Positions 20,574-31,352 of a DNA stretch of 64,000 nt are shown here, piece after piece (position 1 is the first letter of the stretch; each line of letters opens with the position of its first letter). Source of the DNA: Pseudomonas lalkuanensis (GTDB lineage: Bacteria > Pseudomonadota > Gammaproteobacteria > Pseudomonadales > Pseudomonadaceae); NCBI RefSeq assembly GCF_008807375.1, contig NZ_CP043311.1, positions 972,001 through 1,036,000 on the forward strand. The letters run 5' to 3'. Below the pieces are notes generated by a model. That model was not told where the DNA came from. It made no database searches and saw only the letters and a program-made list of their open reading frames with translations. The position numbers and the translations under genes are program-made.

Positions 20574-20588
20574 GTGTATAAGAGACAG
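20574..20588. other. 15-nt match to Tn5/Nextera mosaic end in the hpf leader
   Basis: GTGTATAAGAGACAG on the plus strand equals 15 contiguous bases of the 19-bp Tn5 mosaic end. The remaining four bases differ (GCCC instead of AGAT). On the minus strand the string holds TTATAC, a plausible -10 hexamer for hpf. It may be natural sequence or a trace of library preparation. Confidence 0.5.
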
Positions 20589-20636
20589 GCTAACGGGCCT
20601 GCCACCGGAACACTTTGGCGTGGGTCAATTTCCGCG

Positions 20637-22133
20637 TCACATCAGTCGCTTGCGTTCGCTGGAAGGGGCAATCCCAAGGGATTCGCGATACTTGGCTACT
20701 GTGCGACGGGCCACTTGAATGCCCTGTGCTTCCAGTAAACCAGCGATCTTGCTGTCGCTCAACGGCTTTTTCGGATTTTCCGCTGCGACCAGTTTCTTGA
20801 TGATGGCGCGGATTGCGGTAGACGAACATTCACCGCCTTCGGAGGTGCTTACGTGGCTGGAGAAGAAGTACTTCAGCTCGTAGATTCCGCGGGGAGTGTG
20901 CATGTATTTCTGGGTAGTCACGCGCGAGATGGTGGACTCGTGCATGCCAACGGCTTCAGCGATGTCGTGCAGGACGAGAGGCTTCATCGCCTCGTCGCCG
21001 TATTCCAGGAAGCCGCGCTGGTGCTCGACGATTTGGGTGGCGACCTTCATTAGCGTCTCGTTGCGGCTCTGCAGGCTCTTGATGAACCAGCGCGCCTCCT
21101 GGAGCTGATTGCGCATGAAGGTGTTGTCCGCGCTGGAGTCGGCGCGCCGGACGAATCCGGCATAGTGCGGATTGACCCGCAGGCGCGGCACGGCCTCCTG
21201 GTTCAGTTCTACCAGCCAGCGTTCGTTGTGCTTGCGGACGATGACATCCGGTACCACGTATTCGGGTTCGCTGGCTTCGATCTGGGAACCGGGGCGCGGA
21301 TTCAGCCCCTGGATCAGTTCGATGACCTGGCGCAGTTCGTCTTCCTTGACCTTCATGCGGCGCATCAGCTGGCTGTAGTCGCGGCTGCCGAGCAGGTCGA
21401 GGAAGTCACCAGCCAGACGCTGGGCCTCGACCAGCCAGCGAGTGCCTGGAGGCAGCTGGCGCAGTTGCAGGAGCAGGCACTCGCGCAGGTCGCGGGCAGC
21501 AACGCCAGCGGGTTCGAATTGCTGGATGCGATGCAGGACGACTTCGACTTCGTCCAGTTCGATACCGAGCTCCGGATCGAAGGCCTCGACTATCTCGGAG
21601 AGGGGCTCCTCAAGGTAGCCGTCGTTGTTGATGCAATCGATCAGGGTGACCGCGATCAGGCGGTCGGTGTCGGACATGGGCGCCAGGTTGAGTTGCCAGA
21701 GCAGGTGGCTCTGCAGGCTTTCGCCAACCGAAGTGCGGGACGTGAAGTCCCACTCGTCGTCATCGTTGCTCGGCAGGCTGCTGGCGCTGGTCTGGTAGAC
21801 ATCTTCCCAGGCCGTGTCGACGGGGAGTTCGCTGGGGATGCGCTCGTGCCACTCGCCATCTTCCATGGCTTCGGCATTGGTCTCGACGCTGGACTCCTGG
21901 AAACTGGATTCCTGGCTGCCGGAATTAGGCTGCTGGTCACCTTCGGCCATGGGGTCGGAGGTGTCGAAATCGTCGCCATCCTCCTGCCGCTCGAGCATCG
22001 GGTTGGACTCCAGCGCTTCCTGGATCTCCTGCTGGAGATCCAAGGTGGAGAGTTGGAGCAGGCGAATGGCCTGTTGCAGCTGCGGGGTCATCGTCAGCTG
22101 CTGGCCCATCTTGAGGACTAGCGATGGTTTCAT
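20637..22133 (-). CDS. rpoN: RNA polymerase sigma-54 factor
   Basis: A 498-residue alternative sigma factor for nitrogen, flagellar, pilus and carbon-source genes, needing AAA+ enhancer-binding proteins. The N-terminal Gln/Leu-rich activator-binding region covers about 1-50 ([18 protein letters not shown]), then an acidic linker (50-120), the core-binding domain and the helix-turn-helix. The RpoN box [10 protein letters not shown] is at 475-484. It follows lptB and precedes hpf, the standard gammaproteobacterial order. Confidence 0.97.
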   Translation of the reverse strand: MKPSLVLKMGQQLTMTPQLQQAIRLLQLSTLDLQQEIQEALESNPMLERQEDGDDFDTSDPMAEGDQQPNSGSQESSFQESSVETNAEAMEDGEWHERIPSELPVDTAWEDVYQTSASSLPSNDDDEWDFTSRTSVGESLQSHLLWQLNLAPMSDTDRLIAVTLIDCINNDGYLEEPLSEIVEAFDPELGIELDEVEVVLHRIQQFEPAGVAARDLRECLLLQLRQLPPGTRWLVEAQRLAGDFLDLLGSRDYSQLMRRMKVKEDELRQVIELIQGLNPRPGSQIEASEPEYVVPDVIVRKHNERWLVELNQEAVPRLRVNPHYAGFVRRADSSADNTFMRNQLQEARWFIKSLQSRNETLMKVATQIVEHQRGFLEYGDEAMKPLVLHDIAEAVGMHESTISRVTTQKYMHTPRGIYELKYFFSSHVSTSEGGECSSTAIRAIIKKLVAAENPKKPLSDSKIAGLLEAQGIQVARRTVAKYRESLGIAPSSERKRLM

Positions 22134-22247
22134 GGCAGAGGGCTTAGCACCTTATTCGCCGGCGCTTGCGCGCCATCCACTACAGGGCGCCGCAGCGCCA
22201 CCAGGAAGCAAATTATATGCCTGACCTTGAAGGATTTTCCTAGCCCG

Positions 22248-22275
22248 CGCAACCCGTCTTGTAGGCGTGGTTGCG
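22248..22275 (-). other. Stem-loop between lptB and rpoN
   Basis: CGCAACC (22248-22254) and GGTTGCG (22269-22275) form a 7-bp stem with a 14-nt loop just after the lptB stop in the direction of transcription. No T-tract follows, so it is more likely a processing or stabilising stem than a terminator, which would allow read-through into rpoN. Confidence 0.35.
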
Positions 22276-22280
22276 GGAAA

Positions 22281-23006
22281 CTACAGGCGGAACTCGTGGC
22301 CCAGGTAGACTTCCTTCACCAACTGGTTGGCCAGGATGGCTTCCGCATCACCTTCGGCGATCAGTTGTCCGTCACTGACAATGTAGGCGGTCTCGCAGAT
22401 GTCCAGGGTCTCGCGGACGTTGTGGTCGGTGATGAGTACACCGATCCCCTTCGCCTTGAGGTGGTGGATGATCTGCTTGATGTCGCCCACGGAAATCGGG
22501 TCCACACCGGCGAAGGGTTCGTCCAGCAGGATGAATTTGGGGGCCGTGGCCAGCGCGCGGGCGATTTCCACGCGACGGCGCTCACCGCCCGACAGGCTCA
22601 TGCCGAGGCTGTCACGGATGTGGCTGATATGGAATTCCTGCAGCAGGCTCTCCAGCTCCTTGCGGCGTGCGGAGCGATCGAGGTCCTTGCGGGTCTCGAG
22701 GATCGCCATGATGTTGTCCGCCACACTGAGCTTGCGGAAGATCGAGGCTTCCTGCGGCAGGTAGCCGATGCCGGCACGGGCGCGGCCGTGCATCGGCTGG
22801 TGGGTGACGTCCTGCTGGTCGATCAGGACGCGTCCCTGGTCGGCTTTGACCAGGCCCACGATCATGTAGAAGCAGGTGGTCTTGCCCGCGCCGTTGGGGC
22901 CGAGGAGGCCTACGATCTGACCGCTGTCGATGGACAGGCTGACGTCGCGGACCACCTGACGGCTCTTGTAGCTCTTGGCCAGGTGCTGGGCTTTGAGAGT
23001 CGCCAT
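22281..23006 (-). CDS. lptB: LPS export ABC transporter ATPase LptB
   Basis: Cytoplasmic ATPase of the LptB2FGC complex that extracts LPS from the inner membrane. 241 residues. Walker [10 protein letters not shown] is at 36-44, the signature [15 protein letters not shown] and the Walker [13 protein letters not shown] follow in order. The start overlaps the lptA stop by one base. LptF and LptG are not in this window, as expected for the genus. Confidence 0.97.
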   Translation of the reverse strand: MATLKAQHLAKSYKSRQVVRDVSLSIDSGQIVGLLGPNGAGKTTCFYMIVGLVKADQGRVLIDQQDVTHQPMHGRARAGIGYLPQEASIFRKLSVADNIMAILETRKDLDRSARRKELESLLQEFHISHIRDSLGMSLSGGERRRVEIARALATAPKFILLDEPFAGVDPISVGDIKQIIHHLKAKGIGVLITDHNVRETLDICETAYIVSDGQLIAEGDAEAILANQLVKEVYLGHEFRL

Positions 23007-23542
23007 TACTGTGCTTTCTGCTCTTTCTTCTTCGGCTGGATGACCATGTCGATCCGCGGACGCGGAGTGGTCACGTTACCGCCGGTGGCGCGGCCTGCGT
23101 TGACGATCTGGCGCTGGGTGTCGTAGACGATCTTCTCGCCTTCGAAGGTGTTGCCTTCCTGTACGACCTTGGCCTGGTCGAGCAGAATGATGCGCTCGTT
23201 GGCGGCGAAGTACTGGATGGTCAGGCCGTAGGCCTTGACGATCTGCTTGTCGACTGCCGGCTTCTGCTCGTAGTACGCGGGCTTGCCGACCGAGGTGAAG
23301 ACCTCGATATCGCCATTGGTGTCCTGGGTGATGGTAACGGTGTCGCCGGTGATCTTGAGGGTTCCCTGGGTGATCACGACGTTGCCGCGGTACACCGCGA
23401 CGCCCTGCTTGTCATCGAGCTCGGCGCTGTCGGCTTGTACGCGAATCGGCTGGTCGCGGTCCGTGGGCAGTGCCCAGGCGGCGGCACTTCCGAGTGCGGT
23501 GCCCAGGCTGAGCAACAGGGGGAGGGTATTAACGAACCTCAT
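23006..23542 (-). CDS. lptA: Periplasmic LPS transport protein LptA (LptH)
   Basis: A 178-residue OstA/LptA-fold protein that forms the periplasmic LPS bridge between LptC and LptD. A cleavable signal peptide (about 1-25, ending AAWA) is followed by the jellyroll ([21 protein letters not shown] onward). The C-terminus is Lys-rich. In P. aeruginosa the equivalent is called LptH. It overlaps lptC by 14 bp. Confidence 0.95.
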   Translation of the reverse strand: MRFVNTLPLLLSLGTALGSAAAWALPTDRDQPIRVQADSAELDDKQGVAVYRGNVVITQGTLKITGDTVTITQDTNGDIEVFTSVGKPAYYEQKPAVDKQIVKAYGLTIQYFAANERIILLDQAKVVQEGNTFEGEKIVYDTQRQIVNAGRATGGNVTTPRPRIDMVIQPKKKEQKAQ

Positions 23543-24098
23543 GCTGGCCTCTTACGTTGGACTGCAGGAGCATCCTGCTGTCATTCAAGTACGCTTTCAT
23601 TCCTTGTGCCGTGGTCACCCCATTGGCCGCTTCGATTCTAACGGCTTGCTGGGTCTGCGCATATTCCTGATCGGGGAACACGGTCAGCCGGCTGGTGGTC
23701 AGGATGGTCGGACGACCCTTGGCATCGGTGCGCGCCACCCGGACCTTCTCGATCAGTTCGACCTGCTTGCCCTCGGGACCCACTTCGCCGCGCTCGCTCT
23801 GCACGTGCCAGGGGAAGGCAGTGCCACGGTGCAGGAGCAGGTCGGGAGTGGTCAGCAGTGTGACATCAGTGGCCTTCATATGTTCGAGGCGCGTGGCAGT
23901 CAGCTCGTAATGGAGTTTGCCGTCCTCCTGGAACTGGGTGCTCTTGCCATTTTCGACATAGAAGTCGATGGCGTTGTCATTGCCCGTCGCGGTCGTGCGA
24001 TCCATGAAGCTTTCGGGGCGGATGTTCCAGTAACCCAGGGCAATGAATAGCGCTGCAATAGGAATCAGGATGAGCGCCAGGCGGATGTTCTTCGGCAT
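23529..24098 (-). CDS. lptC: LPS export protein LptC
   Basis: A 189-residue bitopic inner-membrane protein with one N-terminal helix (about 6-25) and a periplasmic LptC jellyroll (residues 50-180) that receives LPS from LptB2FG and hands it to LptA. It starts 8 bp after kdsC, and its 3' end overlaps lptA, so the Kdo and LPS-transport genes are translated from one message. Confidence 0.95.
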   Translation of the reverse strand: MPKNIRLALILIPIAALFIALGYWNIRPESFMDRTTATGNDNAIDFYVENGKSTQFQEDGKLHYELTATRLEHMKATDVTLLTTPDLLLHRGTAFPWHVQSERGEVGPEGKQVELIEKVRVARTDAKGRPTILTTSRLTVFPDQEYAQTQQAVRIEAANGVTTAQGMKAYLNDSRMLLQSNVRGQHEVR

Positions 24099-24106
24099 GT
24101 CGGACC

Positions 24107-24631
24107 TCAGAGGTAGGCGGCTTGGGCCGCTTCCAGGCTGCCCTGGGCGCGCAGGATGAGTTCGCAGAACTCACGGGCCGCGCCTTCGCCGCCGCGTGCC
24201 TGGGTAACGCCATGGGCGTGCTGGCGCACGAAGGCGTCGGCATTGGCCACCGCCATACCGAGGCCGACACGGCGGATCACCGGCAGGTCGGGCAGGTCGT
24301 CGCCCAGATAGGCGACCTGGTCATGGGTCAGGCCGAGTTCCGCAAGAAGGCCGTCGAGTACCACCAGCTTGTCTTCGCGGCCCTGGAACAGGTGCTGGAT
24401 GCCGAGGTTCTGCGCGCGACGCTCGACCACCTCGGATTGGCGGCCGCTGATGATTGCAGTGCGTACACCAGCGTTCATCAGCATCTTGATGCCATGGCCA
24501 TCGAGTGTGTTGAAGGTCTTGAATTCGCCGCCACCAGGCAGGAAGTAGAGGCGGCCATCGGTCAGTACGCCGTCGACATCGAATACGGCCAGGCGAACGG
24601 CCTTGGCGCGGGCGAGGAGTTCGTTGCTCAT
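24107..24631 (-). CDS. kdsC: Kdo-8-phosphate phosphatase
   Basis: A 174-residue HAD-superfamily phosphatase without a cap domain. Nucleophile motif DVDGVLTDGRL is at 19-29, motif II ISGRQS in the middle, and motif III/IV YLGDDLPDLPV toward the end. It releases phosphate from Kdo-8-phosphate in the step before CMP-Kdo formation. The start overlaps the kdsD stop by one base. Confidence 0.95.
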   Translation of the reverse strand: MSNELLARAKAVRLAVFDVDGVLTDGRLYFLPGGGEFKTFNTLDGHGIKMLMNAGVRTAIISGRQSEVVERRAQNLGIQHLFQGREDKLVVLDGLLAELGLTHDQVAYLGDDLPDLPVIRRVGLGMAVANADAFVRQHAHGVTQARGGEGAAREFCELILRAQGSLEAAQAAYL

Positions 24632-25605
24632 CAGATCACTCCGGCACGGGTCATGTCGTGGATGTGCAGGGCGCCGATGGGGCGGTCGTCTTCATCGACG
24701 ACGACGAGCACGTTGATCTTGTGGTCGTCCATGATTTTCAGGGCTTCGGCGGCGAGCATGTCCGGGCGCACGGTCTTGCCATGGACGGTCATGACGTCAT
24801 CGATGCTGGCCTGGCGCACGTCGACGCCCTTGTCCAGGGTGCGGCGCAGGTCCCCGTCGGTGAAGATGCCGGCGAGGTGGCCGTCGTCTTCCACCACCGC
24901 GGTCATGCCCAGGCCCTTGCGGGTCATTTCCAGCAGCGCTTCGCGCAGTGGAGTGCCGCGGGCGACTCTGGGGAGGCTGTCGCCACCATGCATGATGTTC
25001 TCCACTTTCAGCAGCAGGCGACGGCCAAGGGCTCCGCCCGGATGGGAGAAGGCGAAATCCTCGGCAGTGAAGCCGCGGGCTTCCAGCAGCGCGATAGCCA
25101 GCGCGTCGCCCAGCACCAGGGCCGCGGTGGTGGAGGAGGTGGGGGCCAGGTTCAGCGGGCAGGCTTCCTGGGCCACACGGGCATCCAGATTGGCCGCTGC
25201 GGCCTTGGCCAGCGGCGAATCCGGATTGCCGGTGAGACTGATCAGGGTGATGCCCAGGCGCTTGATCAGCGGCAGCAGGGTCACGATTTCGGCGGTGGAG
25301 CCGGAGTTGGACAGGGCCAGCACCACGTCCTCGCGGGTGATCATGCCCATGTCGCCATGGCTGGCTTCGGCCGGGTGTACGAAGAAGGACGGCGTGCCGG
25401 TGCTGGCCAGGGTGGCGGCAATCTTGTTGCCGACATGTCCGGACTTGCCCATGCCTACGACTACAACGCGTCCCTTGCAGGCCAGGATGAGCTCGCAGGC
25501 GCGAACGAAATCGGCGTCGATGCGCGGCAGAAGGGCATCGATCGCCTCGCGTTCGAGCTGGATAGTGCGTTGTGCGGACTTGATGAGATCGCTGGATTGG
25601 CTCAT
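24631..25605 (-). CDS. kdsD: D-arabinose-5-phosphate isomerase
   Basis: Makes arabinose-5-phosphate from ribulose-5-phosphate, the first step of Kdo synthesis. 324 residues with an N-terminal SIS domain (GMGKSGHVGNKIAATLASTG near 52-71) and two C-terminal CBS domains from about residue 205. First gene of the long minus-strand Kdo-Lpt-rpoN-PTS group; its promoter region faces the divergent mlaF. Confidence 0.95.
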   Translation of the reverse strand: MSQSSDLIKSAQRTIQLEREAIDALLPRIDADFVRACELILACKGRVVVVGMGKSGHVGNKIAATLASTGTPSFFVHPAEASHGDMGMITREDVVLALSNSGSTAEIVTLLPLIKRLGITLISLTGNPDSPLAKAAAANLDARVAQEACPLNLAPTSSTTAALVLGDALAIALLEARGFTAEDFAFSHPGGALGRRLLLKVENIMHGGDSLPRVARGTPLREALLEMTRKGLGMTAVVEDDGHLAGIFTDGDLRRTLDKGVDVRQASIDDVMTVHGKTVRPDMLAAEALKIMDDHKINVLVVVDEDDRPIGALHIHDMTRAGVI

Positions 25606-25639
25606 GGAAGGCGTGCAGTTGCCGAAGAAAAAGACAGCG

Positions 25640-25668
25640 ATTATAGCGATAAAGGTGATTTAGCTCAC
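25640..25668 (-). promoter_or_regulatory. Candidate kdsD promoter with a CRP/Vfr-like dyad
   Basis: On the minus strand a perfect TATAAT (25645-25640) lies 35 bp before the kdsD ATG. Just upstream is GTGA-N6-TCAC (25655-25668), the core geometry of CRP/Vfr sites, centred near -28 relative to the expected start. Outer bases do not match the full consensus. Confidence 0.4.
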
Positions 25669-25738
25669 GCGCCAATGCCGTGGATGCTGTCGCAAAGCTG
25701 AACAGACCCTGGAGCGGCCTTGGGAGGCGCATTGGCGC
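25669..25738. repeat. 10-bp inverted repeat spanning the kdsD-mlaF divergent promoter
   Basis: GCGCCAATGC (25669-25678) is repeated inverted as GCATTGGCGC (25729-25738), 60 bp centre to centre. A possible mlaF -10 TATAGT (25744-25749), with TTGGGA 18 bp upstream of it, lies next to the right arm. The arms could be paired operator halves. Confidence 0.5.
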
Positions 25739-25836
25739 GGTGATATAGTTCGCGTCTTGTTCGGCCCGTCCTGGGCGGGGTGTCCTTCCGTTAGGGCGCG
25801 TCGTCTCTCAGGGAGGCTGTATCGCAAGGAGTCTAG

Positions 25837-26646
25837 ATGAGCGCCGAAAACGCCTATGCCGTCGAGTTGAAGGGGGTGACCTTCAAGCGCGGCACGCGCA
25901 GCATTTTCCAAGATGTCGACATTCGTATCCCGCGCGGCAAGGTCACCGGCATCATGGGGCCTTCCGGTTGCGGGAAGACCACGTTGCTGCGCCTGATTGC
26001 GGCTCAACTCAAGCCCGCAAGCGGCGAAGTCTGGGTCAACGGCCAGAACCTGCCCAAGCTCTCCCGCGCCGACCTGTTCGACATGCGCAAGCAGTTCGGC
26101 GTGCTGTTCCAGAGCGGCGCGCTGTTCACCGATCTCGACGTGTTCGAGAACGTCGCTTTCCCCCTTCGGGTGCACACCAAGCTTCCCGAGGAAATGATTC
26201 GTGACATTGTCCTGATGAAGCTCCAGGCCGTCGGCCTGCGTGGCGCCATCGAGCTGATGCCGGATGAACTGTCCGGAGGCATGAAGCGTCGCGTCGCGCT
26301 GGCCCGCGCCATTGCCCTCGATCCGCAGATCCTGATGTACGACGAGCCGTTCGTCGGTCAGGACCCCATCGCCATGGGCGTGCTGGTGCGTCTGATCCGC
26401 CTTCTCAACGACGCCCTTGGCATCACCAGCATAGTGGTATCCCACGACCTGGCGGAAACCGCCAGCATCGCCGACTACATCTATGTGGTGGGTGATGCCC
26501 AGGTGCTGGGGCAGGGGACTCCGGACGAGCTGATGAATTCCGATAACCCGCGTATCCGCCAGTTCATGCAAGGCATTCCGGATGGTCCGGTGCCCTTCCA
26601 TTTCCCGGCACCGGATTACCGCAAAGTCTTGCTGGGGGGGCGCTGA
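25837..26646 (+). CDS. mlaF: Phospholipid ABC transporter ATPase MlaF (Ttg2A)
   Basis: ATPase of the MlaFEDB complex that keeps outer-membrane lipid asymmetry. 269 residues with Walker [10 protein letters not shown] (about 42-50), signature [15 protein letters not shown] and Walker [13 protein letters not shown]. First gene of mlaFEDCB; in P. putida the cluster was named ttg2 for toluene tolerance. A one-base overlap couples it to mlaE. Confidence 0.97.
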   Translation: MSAENAYAVELKGVTFKRGTRSIFQDVDIRIPRGKVTGIMGPSGCGKTTLLRLIAAQLKPASGEVWVNGQNLPKLSRADLFDMRKQFGVLFQSGALFTDLDVFENVAFPLRVHTKLPEEMIRDIVLMKLQAVGLRGAIELMPDELSGGMKRRVALARAIALDPQILMYDEPFVGQDPIAMGVLVRLIRLLNDALGITSIVVSHDLAETASIADYIYVVGDAQVLGQGTPDELMNSDNPRIRQFMQGIPDGPVPFHFPAPDYRKVLLGGR

Positions 26647-27443
26647 TGCGCAAGAAATCCTTGCTCGAGCGCATTCGCCTGCTCGGGCGTTCCGGTCTGG
26701 ACGTGGTGGAGGCGCTTGGGCGCTCCACGCTCTTCCTGATGCATGCCCTGTTCGGTCGCACCGGCGTCGGCCAGGGCTTCCACTTGCTGGTCAAGCAGCT
26801 CTACGCCGTCGGCGTGTTGTCGCTGGCGATCATCGTGGTGTCGGGCATATTCATCGGCATGGTGCTGGCCCTGCAGGGCTATAACATCCTGGTCGACTAT
26901 GGTTCCGAACAGGCCGTGGGACAGATGGTTGCACTGACCCTGCTGCGCGAGCTCGGTCCGGTGGTAACCGGCCTGCTCTTCGCGGGCCGCGCGGGTTCTG
27001 CCCTGACCGCCGAAATCGGCAACATGAAGTCCACCGAGCAGCTCTCCAGCCTGGAGATGATCGGTGTCGATCCGCTCAAATACATCATTGCCCCGCGCCT
27101 CTGGGCGGGCTTCATCTCGATGCCGCTGCTGGCGATGATCTTCAGCGTGGTGGGCATCTGGGGGGGCGCCATGGTGGCCGTGGATTGGCTGGGAGTCTAT
27201 GAGGGCTCTTTCTGGTCCAATATGCAGAGCAGTGTGCAATTCACCGAGGATGTGCTGAACGGCGTGGTCAAGAGCGTCGTCTTTGCCTTCGTCGTGACCT
27301 GGATCGCCGTGTTCCAGGGCTATGACTGCGAGCCGACCTCGGAAGGGATCAGCCGCGCTACGACTAAAACCGTGGTCTATGCCTCTCTGGCCGTGCTGGG
27401 GCTGGACTTCATCCTGACCGCCTTGATGTTTGGAGATTTCTGA
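26646..27443 (+). CDS. mlaE: Phospholipid ABC transporter permease MlaE (Ttg2B)
   Basis: A 265-residue permease with an amphipathic N-terminal helix and five hydrophobic segments. The signature [20 protein letters not shown] of MlaE permeases is seen near 105-124, followed by [16 protein letters not shown]. It forms the membrane core with MlaF and a hexameric ring of MlaD. Overlaps both neighbours by one base. Confidence 0.96.
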   Translation: MRKKSLLERIRLLGRSGLDVVEALGRSTLFLMHALFGRTGVGQGFHLLVKQLYAVGVLSLAIIVVSGIFIGMVLALQGYNILVDYGSEQAVGQMVALTLLRELGPVVTGLLFAGRAGSALTAEIGNMKSTEQLSSLEMIGVDPLKYIIAPRLWAGFISMPLLAMIFSVVGIWGGAMVAVDWLGVYEGSFWSNMQSSVQFTEDVLNGVVKSVVFAFVVTWIAVFQGYDCEPTSEGISRATTKTVVYASLAVLGLDFILTALMFGDF

Positions 27444-27910
27444 TGCAAATCCGCACCTTGGAGATTGGTGTCGGCCTGTTCCTCCTGGCCGGTATCCTGG
27501 CCTTGCTGCTTCTGGCCCTGCGGGTCAGCGGTCTGTCGTATGCCGCCAATGGCGATACCTACAAGCTTTATGCTCATTTCGACAATATTGCCGGTTTGAC
27601 TGTCAGAGCGAAGGTAACCATGGCCGGTGTCACCATTGGCAAGGTCACGGCCATCGATCTTGATCGCGACAGCTATACCGGCCGCGTCACGATGGAAGTC
27701 GAGAAGCGCGTGGACAACCTGCCCGCCGACTCCACTGCTTCCATCCTCACGGCTGGTCTGCTGGGCGAGAAGTACGTCGGCATCAGCGTTGGTGGTGACG
27801 AAGAGCTGCTCAAGGATGGCGGTACCATCCGTGACACCCAGTCGGCCCTGGTGCTGGAAGACCTGATCGGCAAGTTCCTGCTGAACACGGTCAACAAAGA
27901 AAGCAAATGA
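27443..27910 (+). CDS. mlaD: MCE-domain lipid-binding protein MlaD (Ttg2C)
   Basis: A 155-residue protein with one N-terminal helix (about 8-28) and a single MCE domain (about 38-118: YAHFDNIAGLTVRAKVTMAG onward). Hexamers form the periplasmic pore that exchanges lipid with MlaC. Length fits the single-MCE family. Confidence 0.96.
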   Translation: MQIRTLEIGVGLFLLAGILALLLLALRVSGLSYAANGDTYKLYAHFDNIAGLTVRAKVTMAGVTIGKVTAIDLDRDSYTGRVTMEVEKRVDNLPADSTASILTAGLLGEKYVGISVGGDEELLKDGGTIRDTQSALVLEDLIGKFLLNTVNKESK

Positions 27911-27921
27911 GGATTCGAACG

Positions 27922-28566
27922 ATGATGAAAGCCCTGCGAAACGGCCTGCTGGTGCTGCTGGCGGCACTGCCCCTGTTTGCCACTGCCGCGCCGAGCGCGC
28001 ACGACGTGGTAAAGCAGACGACCGACCAGCTGCTCGCTGACCTCAAGGCCAACAAGCAGCAGTATCGCAGCGACCCGAACGCGTTCTATGACGCCCTGAA
28101 CAGCATCCTTGGTCCGGTGGTGGATGCCGACGGCATCTCCCGCAGCATCATGACAGTGAAGTACTCACGCAAGGCTACGCCCGAACAGATGACGCGCTTC
28201 CAGGAGAACTTCAAGCGCAGCCTGATCCAGTTCTACGGCAATGCCCTGCTGGAGTACGACAACCAGGAAATCCGCGTGCTGCCGGCCAAGCAGGAAGACC
28301 CCGAGCGCACCAGCATCGGCATGGAGGTCAAGGGTAGCAACGGCGCCATCTACCCCGTCTCCTACACCATGGTGAACATCAACGGGCAGTGGATGCTGCG
28401 CAACGTGATCATCAACGGCATCAACATCGGCAAGCTGTTCCGTGACCAGTTCGCCGACACCATGCAGCGCAATGGCAACGACCTCGACAAGACCATCAAT
28501 GGTTGGTCTGAAGTGGTTGCCAAGGCCAAGGAATCCGAAGAAGCCAAGAAGGCAGGCGGCCAATGA
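27922..28566 (+). CDS. mlaC: Periplasmic phospholipid shuttle MlaC (Ttg2D)
   Basis: A 214-residue secreted protein with a signal peptide (cleavage near ATAAPS, residues 23-28) and an MlaC/Ttg2 domain that binds phospholipid between the outer-membrane MlaA and MlaD. The ATG at 27922 is chosen because GAGG (27909-27912) precedes it; an ATG at 27907 overlapping the mlaD stop would add five residues and cannot be excluded. The stop overlaps mlaB. Confidence 0.94.
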   Translation: MMKALRNGLLVLLAALPLFATAAPSAHDVVKQTTDQLLADLKANKQQYRSDPNAFYDALNSILGPVVDADGISRSIMTVKYSRKATPEQMTRFQENFKRSLIQFYGNALLEYDNQEIRVLPAKQEDPERTSIGMEVKGSNGAIYPVSYTMVNINGQWMLRNVIINGINIGKLFRDQFADTMQRNGNDLDKTINGWSEVVAKAKESEEAKKAGGQ

Positions 28567-28871
28567 GTGACGCCCGTATCGAGCAGGCCGCTCCGGGCGA
28601 GCTGCGCCTGGTCGGAGTGCTCGACTACAGCACCGGACCGCAACTGCGTGAGAAGGGTGGACAGCTGATCCGTGCGAGCAACGGCGAGGCTCTGCTGCTG
28701 GACTGCTCCGCAGTGGAGAAGACCAGCAGCGTCGGGTTGGCCCTGCTGCTGGCTTTCCTGCGCGACGCCGAAGCCGCCGGCAAGGCGGTGAAGGTGCGTG
28801 GAATGCCCGAAGACATGCGGCAGATCGCCGAAGTCTCCGGTGTGACCGAGCTCCTGCCCATCGAGGCCTGA
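28563..28871 (+). CDS. mlaB: STAS-domain protein MlaB
   Basis: A 102-residue cytoplasmic STAS-domain protein that binds MlaF and is needed for stability and activity of the transporter. The segment LLLDCSAVEKTSSVGLALLLAF holds the Thr/Ser pair of STAS phosphorylation-type loops. ATGA overlap with mlaC; the operon ends at a strong terminator just downstream. Confidence 0.92.
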   Translation: MSDARIEQAAPGELRLVGVLDYSTGPQLREKGGQLIRASNGEALLLDCSAVEKTSSVGLALLLAFLRDAEAAGKAVKVRGMPEDMRQIAEVSGVTELLPIEA

Positions 28872-28883
28872 GCCGGTCCAACG

Positions 28884-28934
28884 GCCCTCCGTCAGGCCCC
28901 GCGTACGCGGGGTTCGCAGGCGGAGGGCTTTTTT
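28884..28934 (+). terminator. Terminator after mlaB
   Basis: Outer stem GCCCTCCG (28884-28891) with CGGAGGGC (28921-28928), an inner stem CCCCGC/GCGGGG (28897-28912), then six T. This compound hairpin separates mlaFEDCB from ibaG-murA. Confidence 0.9.
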
Positions 28935-28980
28935 GTATCATGGCCGACCCGCGCGCGTTGGGCGCCGATTGAGGTTGAGC

Positions 28981-30506
<1,526 letters not shown>

Positions 30507-30519
30507 GTCGCCTTGCTGG

Positions 30520-30539
30520 CCGGCCCCGATCGGGGCCGG
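30520..30539. repeat. Strong GC dyad between murA and hisG
   Basis: CCGGCCCC-GATC-GGGGCCGG is a perfect 20-bp palindrome 13 bp after murA. A smaller stem GGCCCC/GGGGCC follows (about 30560-30573). No T-tract, so it probably does not terminate efficiently; hisG begins 55 bp later. Confidence 0.4.
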
Positions 30540-30594
30540 TCGTAGCGACCGCGCAACAGGCCCCAAGGGGCCGTAGCCAAGGAAAACCAGTTTC

Positions 30595-31230
30595 ATGCTC
30601 ACCATCGCGCTGTCCAAGGGCCGCATTCTCGACGATACCCTGCCGTTGCTCGCCGAAGCCGGCATCGTGCCCACCGAGAATCCGGACAAGAGCCGCAAGC
30701 TGATCATCCCCACTACCCAGGAGGATGTGCGCCTGCTCATCGTGCGTGCCACTGACGTGCCGACCTACGTCGAGCATGGCGCGGCCGATCTCGGCGTTGC
30801 CGGCAAGGACGTGCTGATGGAGTACGGTGGCCAGGGCCTGTACGAGCCCCTGGACCTCAGGATCGCCTGCTGCAAACTGATGACTGCCGGAGCCATCGGC
30901 GCGCCCGAACCCAAGGGCCGCCTGCGTGTCGCCACCAAGTTCGTCAACGTTGCCAAGCGCTACTACGCCGAACAGGGCCGCCAGGTCGACGTGATCAAGC
31001 TGTACGGCTCGATGGAACTGGCGCCTCTGGTTGGACTGGCCGACAAGATCATCGACGTCGTCGACACCGGCAACACCCTGCGCGCCAACGGCCTGGAACC
31101 CCAGGAACTGATCGCCACCATCAGCTCGCGCCTGATCGTCAACAAGGCATCGATGAAGATGCAGCACGCGCGCATCCAGGCGCTGATCGAAGTGCTGCGC
31201 AACGCCGTCGAATCCCGACACCAAAGCTGA
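30595..31230 (+). CDS. hisG: ATP phosphoribosyltransferase, short (HisZ-dependent) form
   Basis: First enzyme of histidine synthesis. At 211 residues it is the short HisG, which lacks the C-terminal regulatory domain and needs the HisRS-like HisZ as partner; hisZ is not in the window. The PRPP-binding segment is near [14 protein letters not shown]. The 30595 ATG begins [15 protein letters not shown], the family start. Confidence 0.96.
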   Translation: MLTIALSKGRILDDTLPLLAEAGIVPTENPDKSRKLIIPTTQEDVRLLIVRATDVPTYVEHGAADLGVAGKDVLMEYGGQGLYEPLDLRIACCKLMTAGAIGAPEPKGRLRVATKFVNVAKRYYAEQGRQVDVIKLYGSMELAPLVGLADKIIDVVDTGNTLRANGLEPQELIATISSRLIVNKASMKMQHARIQALIEVLRNAVESRHQS

Positions 31231-31352
31231 CACCTGAGTGCGGCCCTGCGCCGCACGCGCCTATCCGTGTCATAGCCAATATTCTCGGGTGCCCGCACGG
31301 TGGGCTTGCTACTCTAGCGGCGCCCGAGCAATTGCCATTCATGAGGCCCGCT

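Noticed and set aside
20589..20636. Sigma-54 promoter before hpf (TGGCAGG...TTAGC on the minus strand)
   Set aside because: The GG to GC spacing is one base too long and the -12 element is altered, so sigma-54 use is not supported despite the nearby rpoN.
30507..30594. Histidine attenuator before hisG
   Set aside because: No short His-codon leader peptide and no T-run after the GC stems.
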